From NCBI GenBank assembly GCA_029260075.1, contig JAJDDY010000028.1, positions 113,108 through 177,107 of the forward strand: 64,000 bases of DNA. The letters are read 5' to 3'. The DNA comes from Phycisphaerae bacterium. Lineage in GTDB: Bacteria; Planctomycetota; Phycisphaerae; UBA1845. The position numbers and the translations under genes were made by a program. The notes beneath the pieces are model-generated. The model searched no databases and was not told the DNA's origin. It saw nothing but the letters and a program-made list of their open reading frames with translations. Positions 27,705-37,800 of the stretch are shown here, in pieces; the stretch's first letter is position 1; the number at the start of each line of letters is the position of its first letter.

Positions 27705-30437
27705 TTATGGCAGGAGTGAGCCGGCTGACGACGTCGGATCGAGCTCGATCGCACGCCGCGCCAGCTTTCGGGCTTCCACCGAAGAGCCCAACTTGTGCGC
27801 CGCGAACGCAGCCGCCTCGAAGTGGTGGGCGTCATCCGGTTCGAGCTCGGTGAGCAGGCGATACGCCCCAAGCGCCGAAACGGCGTCTCCCGCTTGCATA
27901 CTCGTATCGCCAAACTCCTCGTGCAGGTCGACGTCGAACGGGTTGATGAACCGGGCCTGTCGAAACCAATACTGGGCCTCACGCAGACGACCGCGCCGCC
28001 GCTGAATCCGCGCGATTTTCTCGGGGATGTCCGGATCACCCTGTTCGATCCGCGCCAGTTCGAGGAGCTGAGGTAAGGACTTGTCGTCATCGCCTCGTTT
28101 CAGATAGATACCAGCCAGCCCGCCCCAGCTGGCTGGGTCCATGGGGCATGCACGCTGTAGACGCTTGAACAGCTCGGCCGCGCGATCGAGTTCGTCGTTG
28201 CGAACCGATATCCCGGCAAGATACTTCAACGCGACCCAGTGGTCCGGATCCTTGGTCAGTAGCCGTTCGAGGAGGGGCTTGGCCTCCCGGTCGAACGGGG
28301 CTCGGGCGGTGTCCGAAACTTGCTGTGCGGATTGATCAGCCAGCACAGTCACCAAGACGGATAGCGCCGTGGGTTGCCCAGCGTCGCCGCTGAGCGCGAT
28401 CCGTGCGGCATCTTCAGCCGCGTCCGCATGACCGGCGTCGAGTTCCGCTTTCGCCAGGCGAGCGATCACGTGCGCATCCACATCGCCCGCGCTCGCCAGC
28501 CCCCGCAACATGACCACATCCTCCGGCGGCGTCAGTTCGAAACCCCAGGCCACCAGTTGCTTCGCCGCCCATCCCTGGAACTCCCGGTCGAACGCTTCGA
28601 TCTCAAGATGGAACAAATCTGAGAACACGTCTGTCGACGTCTCGCCGCGCCGGTAGCGCGCGAGCATGTCGTTGATGGCGTCGTACCCGAACCGCTGAAC
28701 GATATACTCGCACATCCACTCGCTTTGAGCGTAAGCCATCTGCCGATCGTTTGGGCGGCGTGGCCTCATGAACCCCCAGTTGATCGATTCGAGCGTGAAC
28801 AGTTGATCGCGACGAGCCGCCTCCGCCAGCATCACGCACCATTCAAGCGGGCGCGGGGCGTCTTCCTGAAAGACCGCCAAGCCTTCCGTCAACCAATGCG
28901 GAATGCGGTTGTGCGTCGCCGACAACGTCACCGTGTGGGTGAATTCGTGCTTGAGCACGCGGGCCAAGTCGTAGAGCTTCAGGTGTGTCGTGTCTCGCGG
29001 TGACGCCATGGCAATGACCCGCCCGGTGCAGGCGCCCACGGTATGAATCCATGGCTTCCCGGTAATGCGCACGCCGAAGGCACGCAACGACGGATACACT
29101 TCAATCACCGTCTTCTCAGACAGCTCGTGGTCATAGTCTTCCGTGACCGACCCGTAGATGCTTTCGAGGTAGTCACCCAGCAAGATGCCGATGCCGGGAT
29201 CGTGCTTCTGATCGAACTTGATGATGAAGTGCTCGGTTTCGTGTCTCGCGAACTTGTCACTCTGCTCCAGCAGTTCGAGCGTGTTCTTCGTGCGCACGTT
29301 GAACGGGTCCAACGCCCAAGCGGCCTCGAGTGTTTCGCGGGCCTTGGCGTCGTTGCCCCACTGCATGTACATCAACCCCAGTTCGGTCCGGGCATTGGCG
29401 TCCGTCGGGTCGAACTTGATCGTTTTTTCGTAAGCCTGCTCAGACGCGGCGTATTGGCGAATGCCGCCGAGTGCGTCGCCCAGCGAGCGATAGAGCTCGA
29501 CTTGGTAGGGCGTGATTTTGGCGATTAGTTTGGTGACCCGCGCCAAGGCGGACTGATCATATCGACAGGCATACGCCGCCGCCTGAATCGACAGAGAAAC
29601 GAGGTCGTTCGGGTTGATGGCCAGAGCACGCTCGACGACCTCGCTCGCCTCGCCATAGCGACGTTCGAGTATCAGTTTCTTCCCGAGAAGATGGATGGCC
29701 GCCACGAAGTTGGGATTCACCGCCAGCGCTTCCTCGGCACGACGTTCCACTTCTTCAAAAGCCCATCGCGACAGCGCCACGTTGCCGAGTCCGACGAACG
29801 CCTGCGGAAGATGCTTGTTGATGCGCAGCGCCGCGACGTAGTCGGAAATGCTCCCGTCATCTTCGGAGTTGTTGTACTTGTCGCGTAGCAAATCGGCGGC
29901 GGCTATCCGCGCCGGCCAATAGCCGCGATCCACGCGCTCGTACGCCGTCTGCAACATGCCCTCGAGCACATGGCGCGTTCGTTCCACAAGGTTCGTCCCC
30001 GTCAGCGTGCTGTATCGAAGAAACCCCACGCCAACGTGGGTGAGCCAGGCGGCGTCGGTGGGAAGATCGGGGTTTTCAAGGAGTTGTTTTTCGAACCAGC
30101 GATAGGCGTCGATCGCCCGAGCGCGCTGACCCAACAGTTCGAGCAACTGAGCGCTCATGAGTCGACCGGCGGCATGGTTGTGGTCGAGTTGAACGGCCCG
30201 CATTGAATGGCGCAAGGCGTCGTCATTTTGACCAAGCCGGCGGTATAGCTCGGCCATCAGCACGTGCCAATCGGCGTTGGAGTCTGCGGCGAGTGCGGTC
30301 AGGTCGGTCAACGCCTGCTCATATTCGCCGATCTGCATCCTACACCGGGCCATCGTCAGCTCAGCGTCGATGCGATGCTTGGGGTCCGTCTTGATCGTCT
30401 CCAGCGCCGCGATGGCCTCGCGGTAGTCGCCGTGCAT
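27705..30437 (-). CDS. TPR-repeat protein with gluzincin (peptidase MA-like) domain, start probably lost
   Basis: At least 910 residues. Tandem TPR-like helices (about 1-360 and 640-910) flank a zinc metallopeptidase core with HEFTHTVTL (HExxH) and downstream WLTEGLAVFQED (E ligand, gluzincin), typical of the peptidase MA/DUF1570 group. The frame stays open upstream of the ATG at 30437 and encodes what looks like a signal peptide core (TFVFLVAISLALGAQPIAQ) and a proline-rich linker, but no ATG, GTG or TTG precedes it before a stop at about 30625. The RAYT element ends exactly there, so the original start and N-terminus were probably replaced. Initiation at ATT 30588 after AAAGGAG, or at ATG 30437 without a signal peptide, is possible. 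Confidence 0.88.
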   Translation of the reverse strand: MHGDYREAIAALETIKTDPKHRIDAELTMARCRMQIGEYEQALTDLTALAADSNADWHVLMAELYRRLGQNDDALRHSMRAVQLDHNHAAGRLMSAQLLELLGQRARAIDAYRWFEKQLLENPDLPTDAAWLTHVGVGFLRYSTLTGTNLVERTRHVLEGMLQTAYERVDRGYWPARIAAADLLRDKYNNSEDDGSISDYVAALRINKHLPQAFVGLGNVALSRWAFEEVERRAEEALAVNPNFVAAIHLLGKKLILERRYGEASEVVERALAINPNDLVSLSIQAAAYACRYDQSALARVTKLIAKITPYQVELYRSLGDALGGIRQYAASEQAYEKTIKFDPTDANARTELGLMYMQWGNDAKARETLEAAWALDPFNVRTKNTLELLEQSDKFARHETEHFIIKFDQKHDPGIGILLGDYLESIYGSVTEDYDHELSEKTVIEVYPSLRAFGVRITGKPWIHTVGACTGRVIAMASPRDTTHLKLYDLARVLKHEFTHTVTLSATHNRIPHWLTEGLAVFQEDAPRPLEWCVMLAEAARRDQLFTLESINWGFMRPRRPNDRQMAYAQSEWMCEYIVQRFGYDAINDMLARYRRGETSTDVFSDLFHLEIEAFDREFQGWAAKQLVAWGFELTPPEDVVMLRGLASAGDVDAHVIARLAKAELDAGHADAAEDAARIALSGDAGQPTALSVLVTVLADQSAQQVSDTARAPFDREAKPLLERLLTKDPDHWVALKYLAGISVRNDELDRAAELFKRLQRACPMDPASWGGLAGIYLKRGDDDKSLPQLLELARIEQGDPDIPEKIARIQRRRGRLREAQYWFRQARFINPFDVDLHEEFGDTSMQAGDAVSALGAYRLLTELEPDDAHHFEAAAFAAHKLGSSVEARKLARRAIELDPTSSAGSLLP

Positions 30438-30566
30438 GTAGTCATCGAAGGCATCGTCGAAGGAGGGGGGTGGTGGTTCAGTCGGTGCGATCGGCTCGGT
30501 TGCGGCTGGAGTGTCTTGGGCGATCGGCTGCGCACCGAGGGCTAGTGAAATAGCAACAAGGAAAAC

Positions 30567-31319
30567 AAAGGTGTCAGGAAGAATTTCGTGGCTCCTTTCG
30601 AGGCCGTCCGCGGGGGCGGAGGGTTAGCTCGAGTCCATGTCGCGCGGCGACGCGTGTGTTCCATCGCGATTGGCCTAGCGGTACACCTCGAGTCAGGGAT
30701 TGCCGAACCTGTCTTACCTCATCTTCGTCAAGCGATCGGTTGACGGCCGCGAGCCAGTTTCTTGGTCGTTCCACCGGCCAGGGGAACATCCGGCGCGCGA
30801 GCACGGATTGCCGGTTACGGCGCACCCAGAGGCTGCTCCAACGCCAGTTCTCGGCCTTGTTCACAAGTCCCGCCCTTCGGGCGTTGGCCTCGACATAGCG
30901 ACACAGCGTAAGGAAGTGTTCGTCCGCCTGCACGGGAAAGCTCTTGAAGCGGCCCTGGTAGAGCGGACCTTCACCGGCCGTGTGCGTGTGGGCATGCCAC
31001 CGATGGGCGTGCGTCACCGTCACCCATTGCATCCATGTGGAAAGGTTAGTGCGTGTCCCAGATCGAACGACCAAGTGCCAGTGGTTCGGCATCAAACACC
31101 ACGCGAGAAGCTCCGGCGCATCCGGGCGGTCTAACGATTCACCGAGCACCCGCTCGAACGCGAGATAATCGTCATCGTTGGCAAAGAGCGCTAATCGCAT
31201 AACACGCCGATTCAAGACGTGATACACAAACCCAGGTTCTGTCACACGGAGCGGGCGTCCCATGTGCGTAGCTTACTAACCCCGCTCACGATGTCAAAAA
31301 AATCTTCCTGACACCTTTT
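30567..31319 (-). mobile_element. RAYT element with GGTGTCAGGAAG terminal repeats
   Basis: The segment is bounded by AAAGGTGTCAGGAAGAA at 30567-30583 and the inverted CTTCCTGACACCTTTT at 31304-31319, and contains one transposase gene. The TGA stop of the transposase falls inside the left terminal repeat. A second, truncated copy lies at 31641-31945. The element sits between the response-regulator side and the TPR/peptidase gene, whose 5' end it appears to have overwritten. Confidence 0.8.
30574..31263 (-). CDS. REP-associated tyrosine transposase (RAYT, Y1_Tnp/IS200-like)
   Basis: 229 residues. The HUH motif is in WCLMPNHWHLVV (H-x-H), and the probable catalytic tyrosine is in LTLCRYVEANARRAGLV. 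The segment GPLYQGRFKSF and the NKAENWRWSS motif are hallmarks of the RAYT subgroup. RAYTs cut and move single-stranded DNA at REP-like hairpins. The C-terminus is basic (RPRGRPRKEPRN). Context: flanked by clusters of GGTGTCA repeats that are the likely recognition sequences, by analogy with other RAYT-REP pairs. Confidence 0.93.
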   Translation of the reverse strand: MGRPLRVTEPGFVYHVLNRRVMRLALFANDDDYLAFERVLGESLDRPDAPELLAWCLMPNHWHLVVRSGTRTNLSTWMQWVTVTHAHRWHAHTHTAGEGPLYQGRFKSFPVQADEHFLTLCRYVEANARRAGLVNKAENWRWSSLWVRRNRQSVLARRMFPWPVERPRNWLAAVNRSLDEDEVRQVRQSLTRGVPLGQSRWNTRVAARHGLELTLRPRGRPRKEPRNSS

Positions 31320-31382
31320 CTTCGCTTGACACCTTTTCTTCGCTTTCCTGACACCTTTTCTTCGCTGACACCTTTTGTTCGC
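31304..31382. repeat. Four CCTGACACCTTTTCTTCG repeats (reverse orientation)
   Basis: Copies of TGACACCTTTTCTTCG begin near 31309, 31327, 31349 and 31366, spaced roughly 18-22 bases apart. They are the reverse complement of the forward cluster at 31497-31640, so the two clusters face each other around a 110-base segment. Confidence 0.9.
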
Positions 31383-31496
31383 CCAAAGCCGCAGACGAGC
31401 CGCTCGTGATGGAAGAGCCAGTGGTGATGGATGATCCTCCTGTTGTCGACGACCTGAACGATGGGACGCTGGGCAGTGAGGTCATTGACACAGGGG

Positions 31497-31640
31497 GAAG
31501 AAAAGGTGTCAGGAAGGGGGAAGAAAAGGTGTCAGGAAGAAAAGGTGTCACAGGAAGAAAAGGTGTCAGGAAGAAAAGGTGTCACAGGAAGAAAAGGTGT
31601 CAGGAAGAAAAGGTGTCAGAGGAAGAAAAGGTGTCAGGAA
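31497..31640. repeat. Eight GAAGAAAAGGTGTCAGG repeats (forward orientation)
   Basis: Eight copies of AAAAGGTGTCA, alternating between CAGG and CACAGG joints, with a period of about 17-22 bases. The last copy is the terminal repeat of the truncated RAYT copy. Degenerate further copies (AAGACGAAAACGTGTCGGGAAG read on the minus strand) run to about 31955. Confidence 0.92.
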
Positions 31641-31945
31641 GAATTGTTCGGCTCCTTTCGAGGCCGTCCGCGGGGGCGGAGGGTTAGCACCAGCCCATGT
31701 CGCGCGGCGATGCGTTTGTTCCATCGCGCTTGGCCTAGCGGTACACCTCAAGTCACGGATTGCCGAACCTGTCCCGCCTGATTTTCGTCGAGCCATCGGT
31801 TGACGGCCGCGAGCCAGTTTCGAGGGCGTTCCACCGGCCAGGGGTGCATCCTTCGCACCAGCACGGACTTCCGGTTGCGGTGTGCCCAGAGGCTGCTCCA
31901 ACGCCAGTTCTCGGCCTTCTTCCCGACACGTTTTCGTCTTGACAC
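31641..31945 (-). pseudogene. Truncated second RAYT transposase copy
   Basis: The minus strand encodes KAENWRWSSLWAHRNRKSV, VERPRNWLAAVNRWLDE and the downstream arginine-rich end, closely matching the C-terminal third of the intact RAYT at 30574-31263. The N-terminal two-thirds with the HUH motif are missing, and the reading frame breaks after QVRQSVT. The right-hand boundary sequence (GAATTGTTCGGCTCCTTTCG) matches that of the intact copy apart from a few bases, so both derive from one element. Confidence 0.88.
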
Positions 31946-31958
31946 CTGTTCGTCGGCG

Positions 31959-32360
31959 TCAGGCGACGGGATCGTTTTCCATGAGCTTTTCGACGGACTC
32001 GATGAGGCGTTCCATGCGGAACGGTTTGTTCAGATAGCCGTCGACGCCGAGGCTTTCCGCCCACACCTGATGACGCTTGCCGGCGTTTCCGGTGATCATG
32101 ATGACGAAGGGCTTGGCTCCGCGTTTCTTGCCCGGTCCCTTGAGCTTTTCCAGTACAAGGAACCCGCTGCGTTTGGGAAGCATGGCGTCGAGCACGACCA
32201 GATCGGGATCGAATTCCTCAGCGGTTTCCACGGCCGCGTTGCCGTCGGCGGCGGTTTTGAGCGTCGCGCCGGTGTCGGACAACACCGTGACCAGGGCGTC
32301 GAGCATTTCGCGATCGTCGTCAACGAGAAGAATGTTCTTACCCTCTAGCGATTTTGTCAC
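31959..32360 (-). CDS. Single-domain response regulator (CheY-like receiver)
   Basis: 133 residues from the GTG at 32360, which has GGAGG nine bases upstream; upstream in-frame ATGs give nonconserved tails. Receiver landmarks: acidic pocket VDDD (13-16), phosphoacceptor Asp58 in VVLDAMLP, Thr90 in MIT, Lys112 in LNKPF. No output domain. It would receive phosphate from a histidine kinase not encoded nearby. It is an orphan beside the RAYT repeats, whose degenerate copies reach to within a few bases of its stop codon. Confidence 0.9.
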   Translation of the reverse strand: MTKSLEGKNILLVDDDREMLDALVTVLSDTGATLKTAADGNAAVETAEEFDPDLVVLDAMLPKRSGFLVLEKLKGPGKKRGAKPFVIMITGNAGKRHQVWAESLGVDGYLNKPFRMERLIESVEKLMENDPVA

Positions 32361-32737
32361 TACGTCAAGCCTCCGGTTATCGGGGTGCGCAACCTGCATG
32401 TCGGGTGTCGTCAACGGACTCAGACGAGTATAGGAACCCGAACTGCAACGATCAACCCGATCTATCTTCGGACCAAGCACCGCGCGTGACCAGAAGCTGC
32501 GGCACGCCGACGGTACGGCGGGTTCTATCCGCCTTTCTCCTGGAACGTCGGTCCCATAGATTGTTGCGTCACGAAACCGCTACCATGGTCGTCGGTACGT
32601 GTTGTACTTGCAATCCCCACCTCGGATCTCGGATCCTTTACGATCATGGCGGGCTGAGCTAAGCTCCTCCGGCCCGGTCATGGGGGCCAACATCAGCGCG
32701 GTCATGGTTGATCCGCTACGCTGGGAGGAACGAGTCG
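32361..32737. other. Divergent intergenic region, no gene seen
   Basis: The gap between the response regulator and recJ holds both promoters. I see no recognisable repeat family and no gene; short open frames on both strands show no family features. Confidence 0.4.
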
Positions 32738-34486
32738 ATGTCCAAACAGTGGATCATCCCCCCCCCCTCGCCGGACGTTGCACTTGGCGTGACCCGGTGG
32801 CGAACGATCCCAATCGTAGCTCAAGTGTTGATCAATCGCGGCTTCTCCGCAGACGGGAACACCGATGGATTCCCGGCCGATCAATTCCTGAACCCCGCCC
32901 TGAAAGACCTTCACCCGCCCAACTTGCTTCCCGGTGCGACCCGTGCCGCCGAGATACTGCAAGAGGCCATCAACGCGAAGTCGCGAATCGTCATCTACGG
33001 CGACTACGACGTGGACGGCACGACCGGGGCAGCCATCCTTTGGCATGCCCTGCGCCTCGCCGGCGCTGACGTTTCGGTCTACGTGCCTCATCGAATCGAG
33101 GAGGGGTATGGCCTGAATCGCGACGCGGTGCGCCGACTTGCGGCTGACGGTGCGCGATTGATCGTCACCGTAGATTGCGGCATCACCGCCGTCGACATCG
33201 CGCGCGAACTATCGGAAACGGACGTGCGGCTGATCATCACCGATCACCACGCCCCGGGATCGGCGCTCCCGAACGCGGACGCGATTGTTCATCCGACGGC
33301 TGAAGGCAGTTACCCCAACCCCGGAATATGCGGCGCGGGCGTGGCGCTTAAGGTGGCGTGGGCACTCGGTCAACGGTTGAGTGGCTCGGCGCGGGTTGAT
33401 GCGCGGTTTCGCGAACTGCTCGTTCAACTCTTGCCGCTGGCGGCGCTGGGTACGATCGCGGACGTCGTTCCGCTGCTCGGTGAAAACCGGATCATCGTTA
33501 CTCATGGTTTGCGCACGCTTCCACAATCGCCACTCCCGGGCGTTCAAGCGCTCATCGAATCCGCTGGACTTCGTGGCTCACGCATCGACGGGTTCGATGT
33601 GGGCTTTAAGTTGGCGCCACGCATCAACGCAGCCGGTCGCATGGGGCACGCAAGATTGGCGGTAGAGTTGCTTACGGACGCGGACGCGGCGCGGGCGAAG
33701 GAGATCGCCCTATACCTCAACGATCACAATCGAAAACGCCAAGCCGTGCAGCGTAGTATTTCCGAGCAGGCTATGGACCGCATTGAGCGAAACGATTTGG
33801 CCTGTGACGCCCGTCGTGCCATTGTGCTGGCGGGTGAGGATTGGCATGCGGGAGTTATCGGCATCGTGTGTTCGAAAATCGTCGAGCGATACCGTCGTCC
33901 GACCGTGCTGATTGCCATGTCGAGCGACGGAAACGGCGACGAGGGGCAGGGTTCGGCGCGAAGCATCGAACATTTCGATCTAGCGGCAGCGATGGCGGAC
34001 TGTGACGAGCACTTGCTCGCCCACGGCGGACACGCGATGGCTGCCGGACTCCGCATTGCCGGAAGTGCCGTCAACGCGTTCACCGAGGCCTTCGTGTCAC
34101 TCGCCAACAATCGCCTCACAGGTACAGATCTTGTAGAGAAACTGCGACTCGACGCCACCGTACCGCTGACTGACCTCACGATGTCGCTCACCGACTCCAT
34201 CAGTCGCCTCGGACCGTTCGGTTCGGGCAATCCGAAACCGCGTTTCGCAAGTGACTGGGTCGAACTCGCCGCCGAGCCGCGATGCGTGGGTAAGGCGGGG
34301 GATCATCTTCAGGCTATGTTTCGCCAAAACGGAACCAGTATTCGCGCAATCGGGTTTGGCTTGGCGGGTTCGGCGGAAGAGCTCAAGCATCGGCGGCGCT
34401 GTCGTGTGGCGTTCGAACCCATGGTCAACGATTTCAACGGTCGGCGCAGCGTCGAAATGCAAATCATCGACATACAATTCCCGTGA
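32738..34486 (+). CDS. recJ: Single-stranded-DNA-specific exonuclease RecJ
   Basis: 582 residues from ATG 32738, preceded by GGGAGGAA. RecJ degrades single-stranded DNA 5' to 3' in recombination and repair. The DHH core motifs are visible: YGDYDVDGTT, IVTVDCGITA, IITDHHAPG, and later the DHHA1 GGHAMAAGLRI. SARSIEHFDL and GAGVALKVAWAL are also typical. Length is normal. No neighbouring partner genes. Confidence 0.95.
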   Translation: MSKQWIIPPPSPDVALGVTRWRTIPIVAQVLINRGFSADGNTDGFPADQFLNPALKDLHPPNLLPGATRAAEILQEAINAKSRIVIYGDYDVDGTTGAAILWHALRLAGADVSVYVPHRIEEGYGLNRDAVRRLAADGARLIVTVDCGITAVDIARELSETDVRLIITDHHAPGSALPNADAIVHPTAEGSYPNPGICGAGVALKVAWALGQRLSGSARVDARFRELLVQLLPLAALGTIADVVPLLGENRIIVTHGLRTLPQSPLPGVQALIESAGLRGSRIDGFDVGFKLAPRINAAGRMGHARLAVELLTDADAARAKEIALYLNDHNRKRQAVQRSISEQAMDRIERNDLACDARRAIVLAGEDWHAGVIGIVCSKIVERYRRPTVLIAMSSDGNGDEGQGSARSIEHFDLAAAMADCDEHLLAHGGHAMAAGLRIAGSAVNAFTEAFVSLANNRLTGTDLVEKLRLDATVPLTDLTMSLTDSISRLGPFGSGNPKPRFASDWVELAAEPRCVGKAGDHLQAMFRQNGTSIRAIGFGLAGSAEELKHRRRCRVAFEPMVNDFNGRRSVEMQIIDIQFP

Positions 34487-34538
34487 CCTGCGCCCAATCT
34501 ATGTACCACTTGCTATGAGAGTTGGTGATGCGACACGA

Positions 34539-34795
34539 GTGGAACCGGCTTCCAGCAAGTGATCCATTAGCGATTCCCGCTTCTTGACGCGAGGCATGGG
34601 TTCGCTGGCAGGTCCGCGTTCGCGGTGGCGCGCTTGACTACCAGTCTTGTTAGACAGGCTGGTAGCAAGCGGTCGAGCATCTCTACGAGTGAGTCGAAGA
34701 AGGGTATTTCCAAGCCGCGTCCGTTAAGCAAGCGGTCCATGGGCGAGGCGAACAACCGTTCCCTCACGGTTGCGGTTCGGTCCGCAACGGTCCAT
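34539..34795. repeat. Family C remnant and degenerate family A hairpin
   Basis: GTGGAACCGGCTTCCAGCAA (34540) resembles the family C unit. AGCCGCGTCCGTTAAGCAAG and CGTTCCCTCACGGTTGCGGT (34714-34785) are diverged arms of family A. These fill the 349-base gap between recJ and the Cys-rich gene; nothing else recognisable lies there. Confidence 0.6.
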
Positions 34796-34835
34796 GCCAT
34801 ATGCGCCCTACGGGAAAAGGGCTTTCGCGACCGTG

Positions 34836-37800
34836 CTACCGTCGCGGGCGTGTGCGTTTGCTCGGGCGCACGCCGGACAGGTACGATGACATGTCGTTCA
34901 CGTCGAGGTATCCATCGCCGTTCAGGTCGGCGCTGCGGAGGTGGCCTAGCCCGTTTCGTTCGAGTTCACGAACGGAAATGCGCGAGACGGCCGAGTTGTC
35001 GATTGCAGCCGTCGTTCCCGGACAACAGCCGGGCATGTCTGCGGTGAGGAAGTTCAGGGCGATGAACGAAAAATCGATCCCGTCCACAATGCCGTCGCCG
35101 TTGAAGTCGGAATGTGGCCCGGACACGCCGCATGGTGTTTCCGGGATTACGACGTGTTGCGACTGATTGACGAAGGCGCCGAAATCTAGCACGTCGATCG
35201 CGGCGTCCCCGTTGATGTTCCCGCCAACCAGCCACCGACCGCCGAACACCGGATCACCCGTAAAATCGAATGTGAACGCCCCGTTGGCAATGCCGAGTGA
35301 AGCTGTGGATCGCAGCGTGTGCAGCCGGTCGCGCGCTGTCACGCAGACATAGGTTCCGGTGGGAACCTCAAACTGCACCGGGTCGGCTAGTCCCGTCAGG
35401 TTGAATGGACCACCGAAGGCGACGGTTTTCTCGATACGAACCGGCGGTTCGGCACAGTTTGCGAAGAACTCGAACTCGATACACCGCGGCAAGCTGTTCG
35501 ACACTACGGTCGGTGATAGCTGCAGCGCGCCGACCACGGCGGATGAATCGGCCACGGCGACCGTCCATTCGCAGCTTGCTGTTTCTCCACATGAATCGGT
35601 TGCCGTGCAACTGAACACGGCATCGCCCGTCGGGAAAAGACCACCAAAGGTGATCAGGCTGCTGAGGTTGATGTTGTTGCTGTGTGAGACCGTGCAATTG
35701 AGCGTGGGCGGGTCGTCGGCACACCCGGCCGTTGCGGTTGGCTCCGGCCAAGTGACGACCGCGGTAACGCCGCCGGGCGCTGCCTTCACACTCGTGCTCC
35801 GGGGACACGTCAGCGTCGGTAGGGCATCGAGTTGACGAATCGATCCTGTGCAACGGGGTTCGACGGGAATTCCGCCGCCCGATTCGTCGAGCAGCCCCGT
35901 ACTGCAAACCGCTTGGTCAACGAAACAAACTTCCGTCGACGTGCAGCCGCCCAGCGATCGGAAACGCAATGTGGCTGCGACCACCGGACCGTTTACCCCC
36001 GGTTCGCCATTGGCGATGCTCGTGGAGTAGCAAATCGTTCCGGCTGTCTCATCAACGTCGAGCGCACCTTCAAGCGTAAACGGTGAGCTCGCGTCAGCGT
36101 TATCGCCCGGTGCCGCCGAGATGAATGACAACATCGTGGGGTCGTACGTGACGCTGTAACTTCCATCATGCACCAACGCCGTACCGAACCCGAGTTCGAC
36201 GTTGAGGACGACTTCCTCGTCCACCACGAAACAACCGCCGCCACTGACGACGCCAGATTGTGGAGCAAGGGAGAGCAACGGCGTGTTGGTGCAGAAGCAC
36301 GTGTTCGTACCCAGATCGCAACGACTACCGAAACAATCCACATCACCAGTGCAGGAGATGGTATTGATGTCGGTTCCCACGCATCGCCCGGAAGCGGCGC
36401 AGGCATCTTCCACGGTGCAGTCGTCCGCGTCGCTGCACGATCCACCAGCGTTGATGGGGACGATCAAATCGCAATTGCCTTCCGACCCCGCAGCGTCACA
36501 GTCAGCGTTCGAACACACGTCACCATTGTCCGGGCAGACCACCGGTTGGCTTCCGAGGCACGCACCTGCCTGGCAGGTTTCGCCAATCGCGCAGACATCC
36601 CCGTCATCGCACGCAAGATTCTCGTTGACCGCTACGATGCCGTCGCAGTTGCCCGCAGTTCCAGTTGGATCGCATGTCGAGTCGGTACATATGTCCTGAT
36701 TGTCCGGGCAGGTTACGCCAACGCCGCCCGCACACTGTCCGGACCCGCACACCTCGCCCACCAGGCAAGGGTCGTTGTCGTCGCATAGTAGACCGTCGTT
36801 GATCGGACTGGGCCGACAGACGTCGTTGGCTTCGTCGCACACACCTTCGTTGCACTGATCGTCAAGCTGGCGACAGTCACGTGGCACGCCTCCACCACAG
36901 AGACCGCCGGTGCACGTGTTGTCGACGCTGCAGAACGCGCCGTCGTCACACGGTGCGCCGTCGACAACAGCCGGATGGCTCACTACGCCGGTGTCCGGCG
37001 TGCAGACGTCGTTGGTACACTCGTCTTGGTCGTCGATCTCTGCCAAACCGCCGGTGTCGGGGTCGCAGCAGAAGGCGGATTCGTTGAAGTTGGGCGTGGT
37101 AATGCAGTCCAAGCCTGAGCACACGTCGTCCGTGCAGGCATTGCCGTCGCTGCAAAAACCAGAGGCGCTACACGGCTCGCACCCCGCGACCGGATTCCCC
37201 GTACACACGCCGGCGACGCACGTATCGCCCCGAGTGCAGAAATCCTGGTCGTCGCAGGCGTCGGTCGTGCCGCAGGCGTTAAGGATCGCGTCGAGGATCG
37301 CCGCGCGAAGCTCGGTTCCAGGGAGCGTCATCGAAAAAGTCATACCGCCGGTTGAACGCGCCAGATCGCTCGCAAGGGTCTTGGTGCACGTTCCGGCGCC
37401 CGTCCCGGTGATCGGCGAAACGATGACGCCGTTCGCATTGGCGGCCGCTATGGCCAGATCGATGGCTGCGCGGTCGTCGCCAGGATCGATGCACCCGTCC
37501 GGCGCATCGCCGTTGCACGGTCCTTCATCGCCCATGGGAATAATGATTCGGGCTGCATCCGGCGTCCAGTTGAATTGTTCAGCCACCACCGCCGTCGCCG
37601 GTCCCCACGATTCGAACGCGGACAAGCTGTCTGGAAAGGGGCAGGCGCCGTTGGAGCACGCGGGTCCGCTGCAGAACATGGTGGCGACGTCGCCGGATAG
37701 GCACGAGAAGGCGCCTCCGGGTTGTTCAGTGATACCCAGGGCTTGCGGCGATGCTGAAATACCCATTGTGGCAAGATCGGAGATCACCAGTTCGACCGTG

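Noticed and set aside
31497..31640. Array of short repeats considered as a CRISPR
   Set aside because: Units are about 17 bases with almost no spacer, and there are no cas genes; it matches the terminal repeats of the nearby RAYT element.
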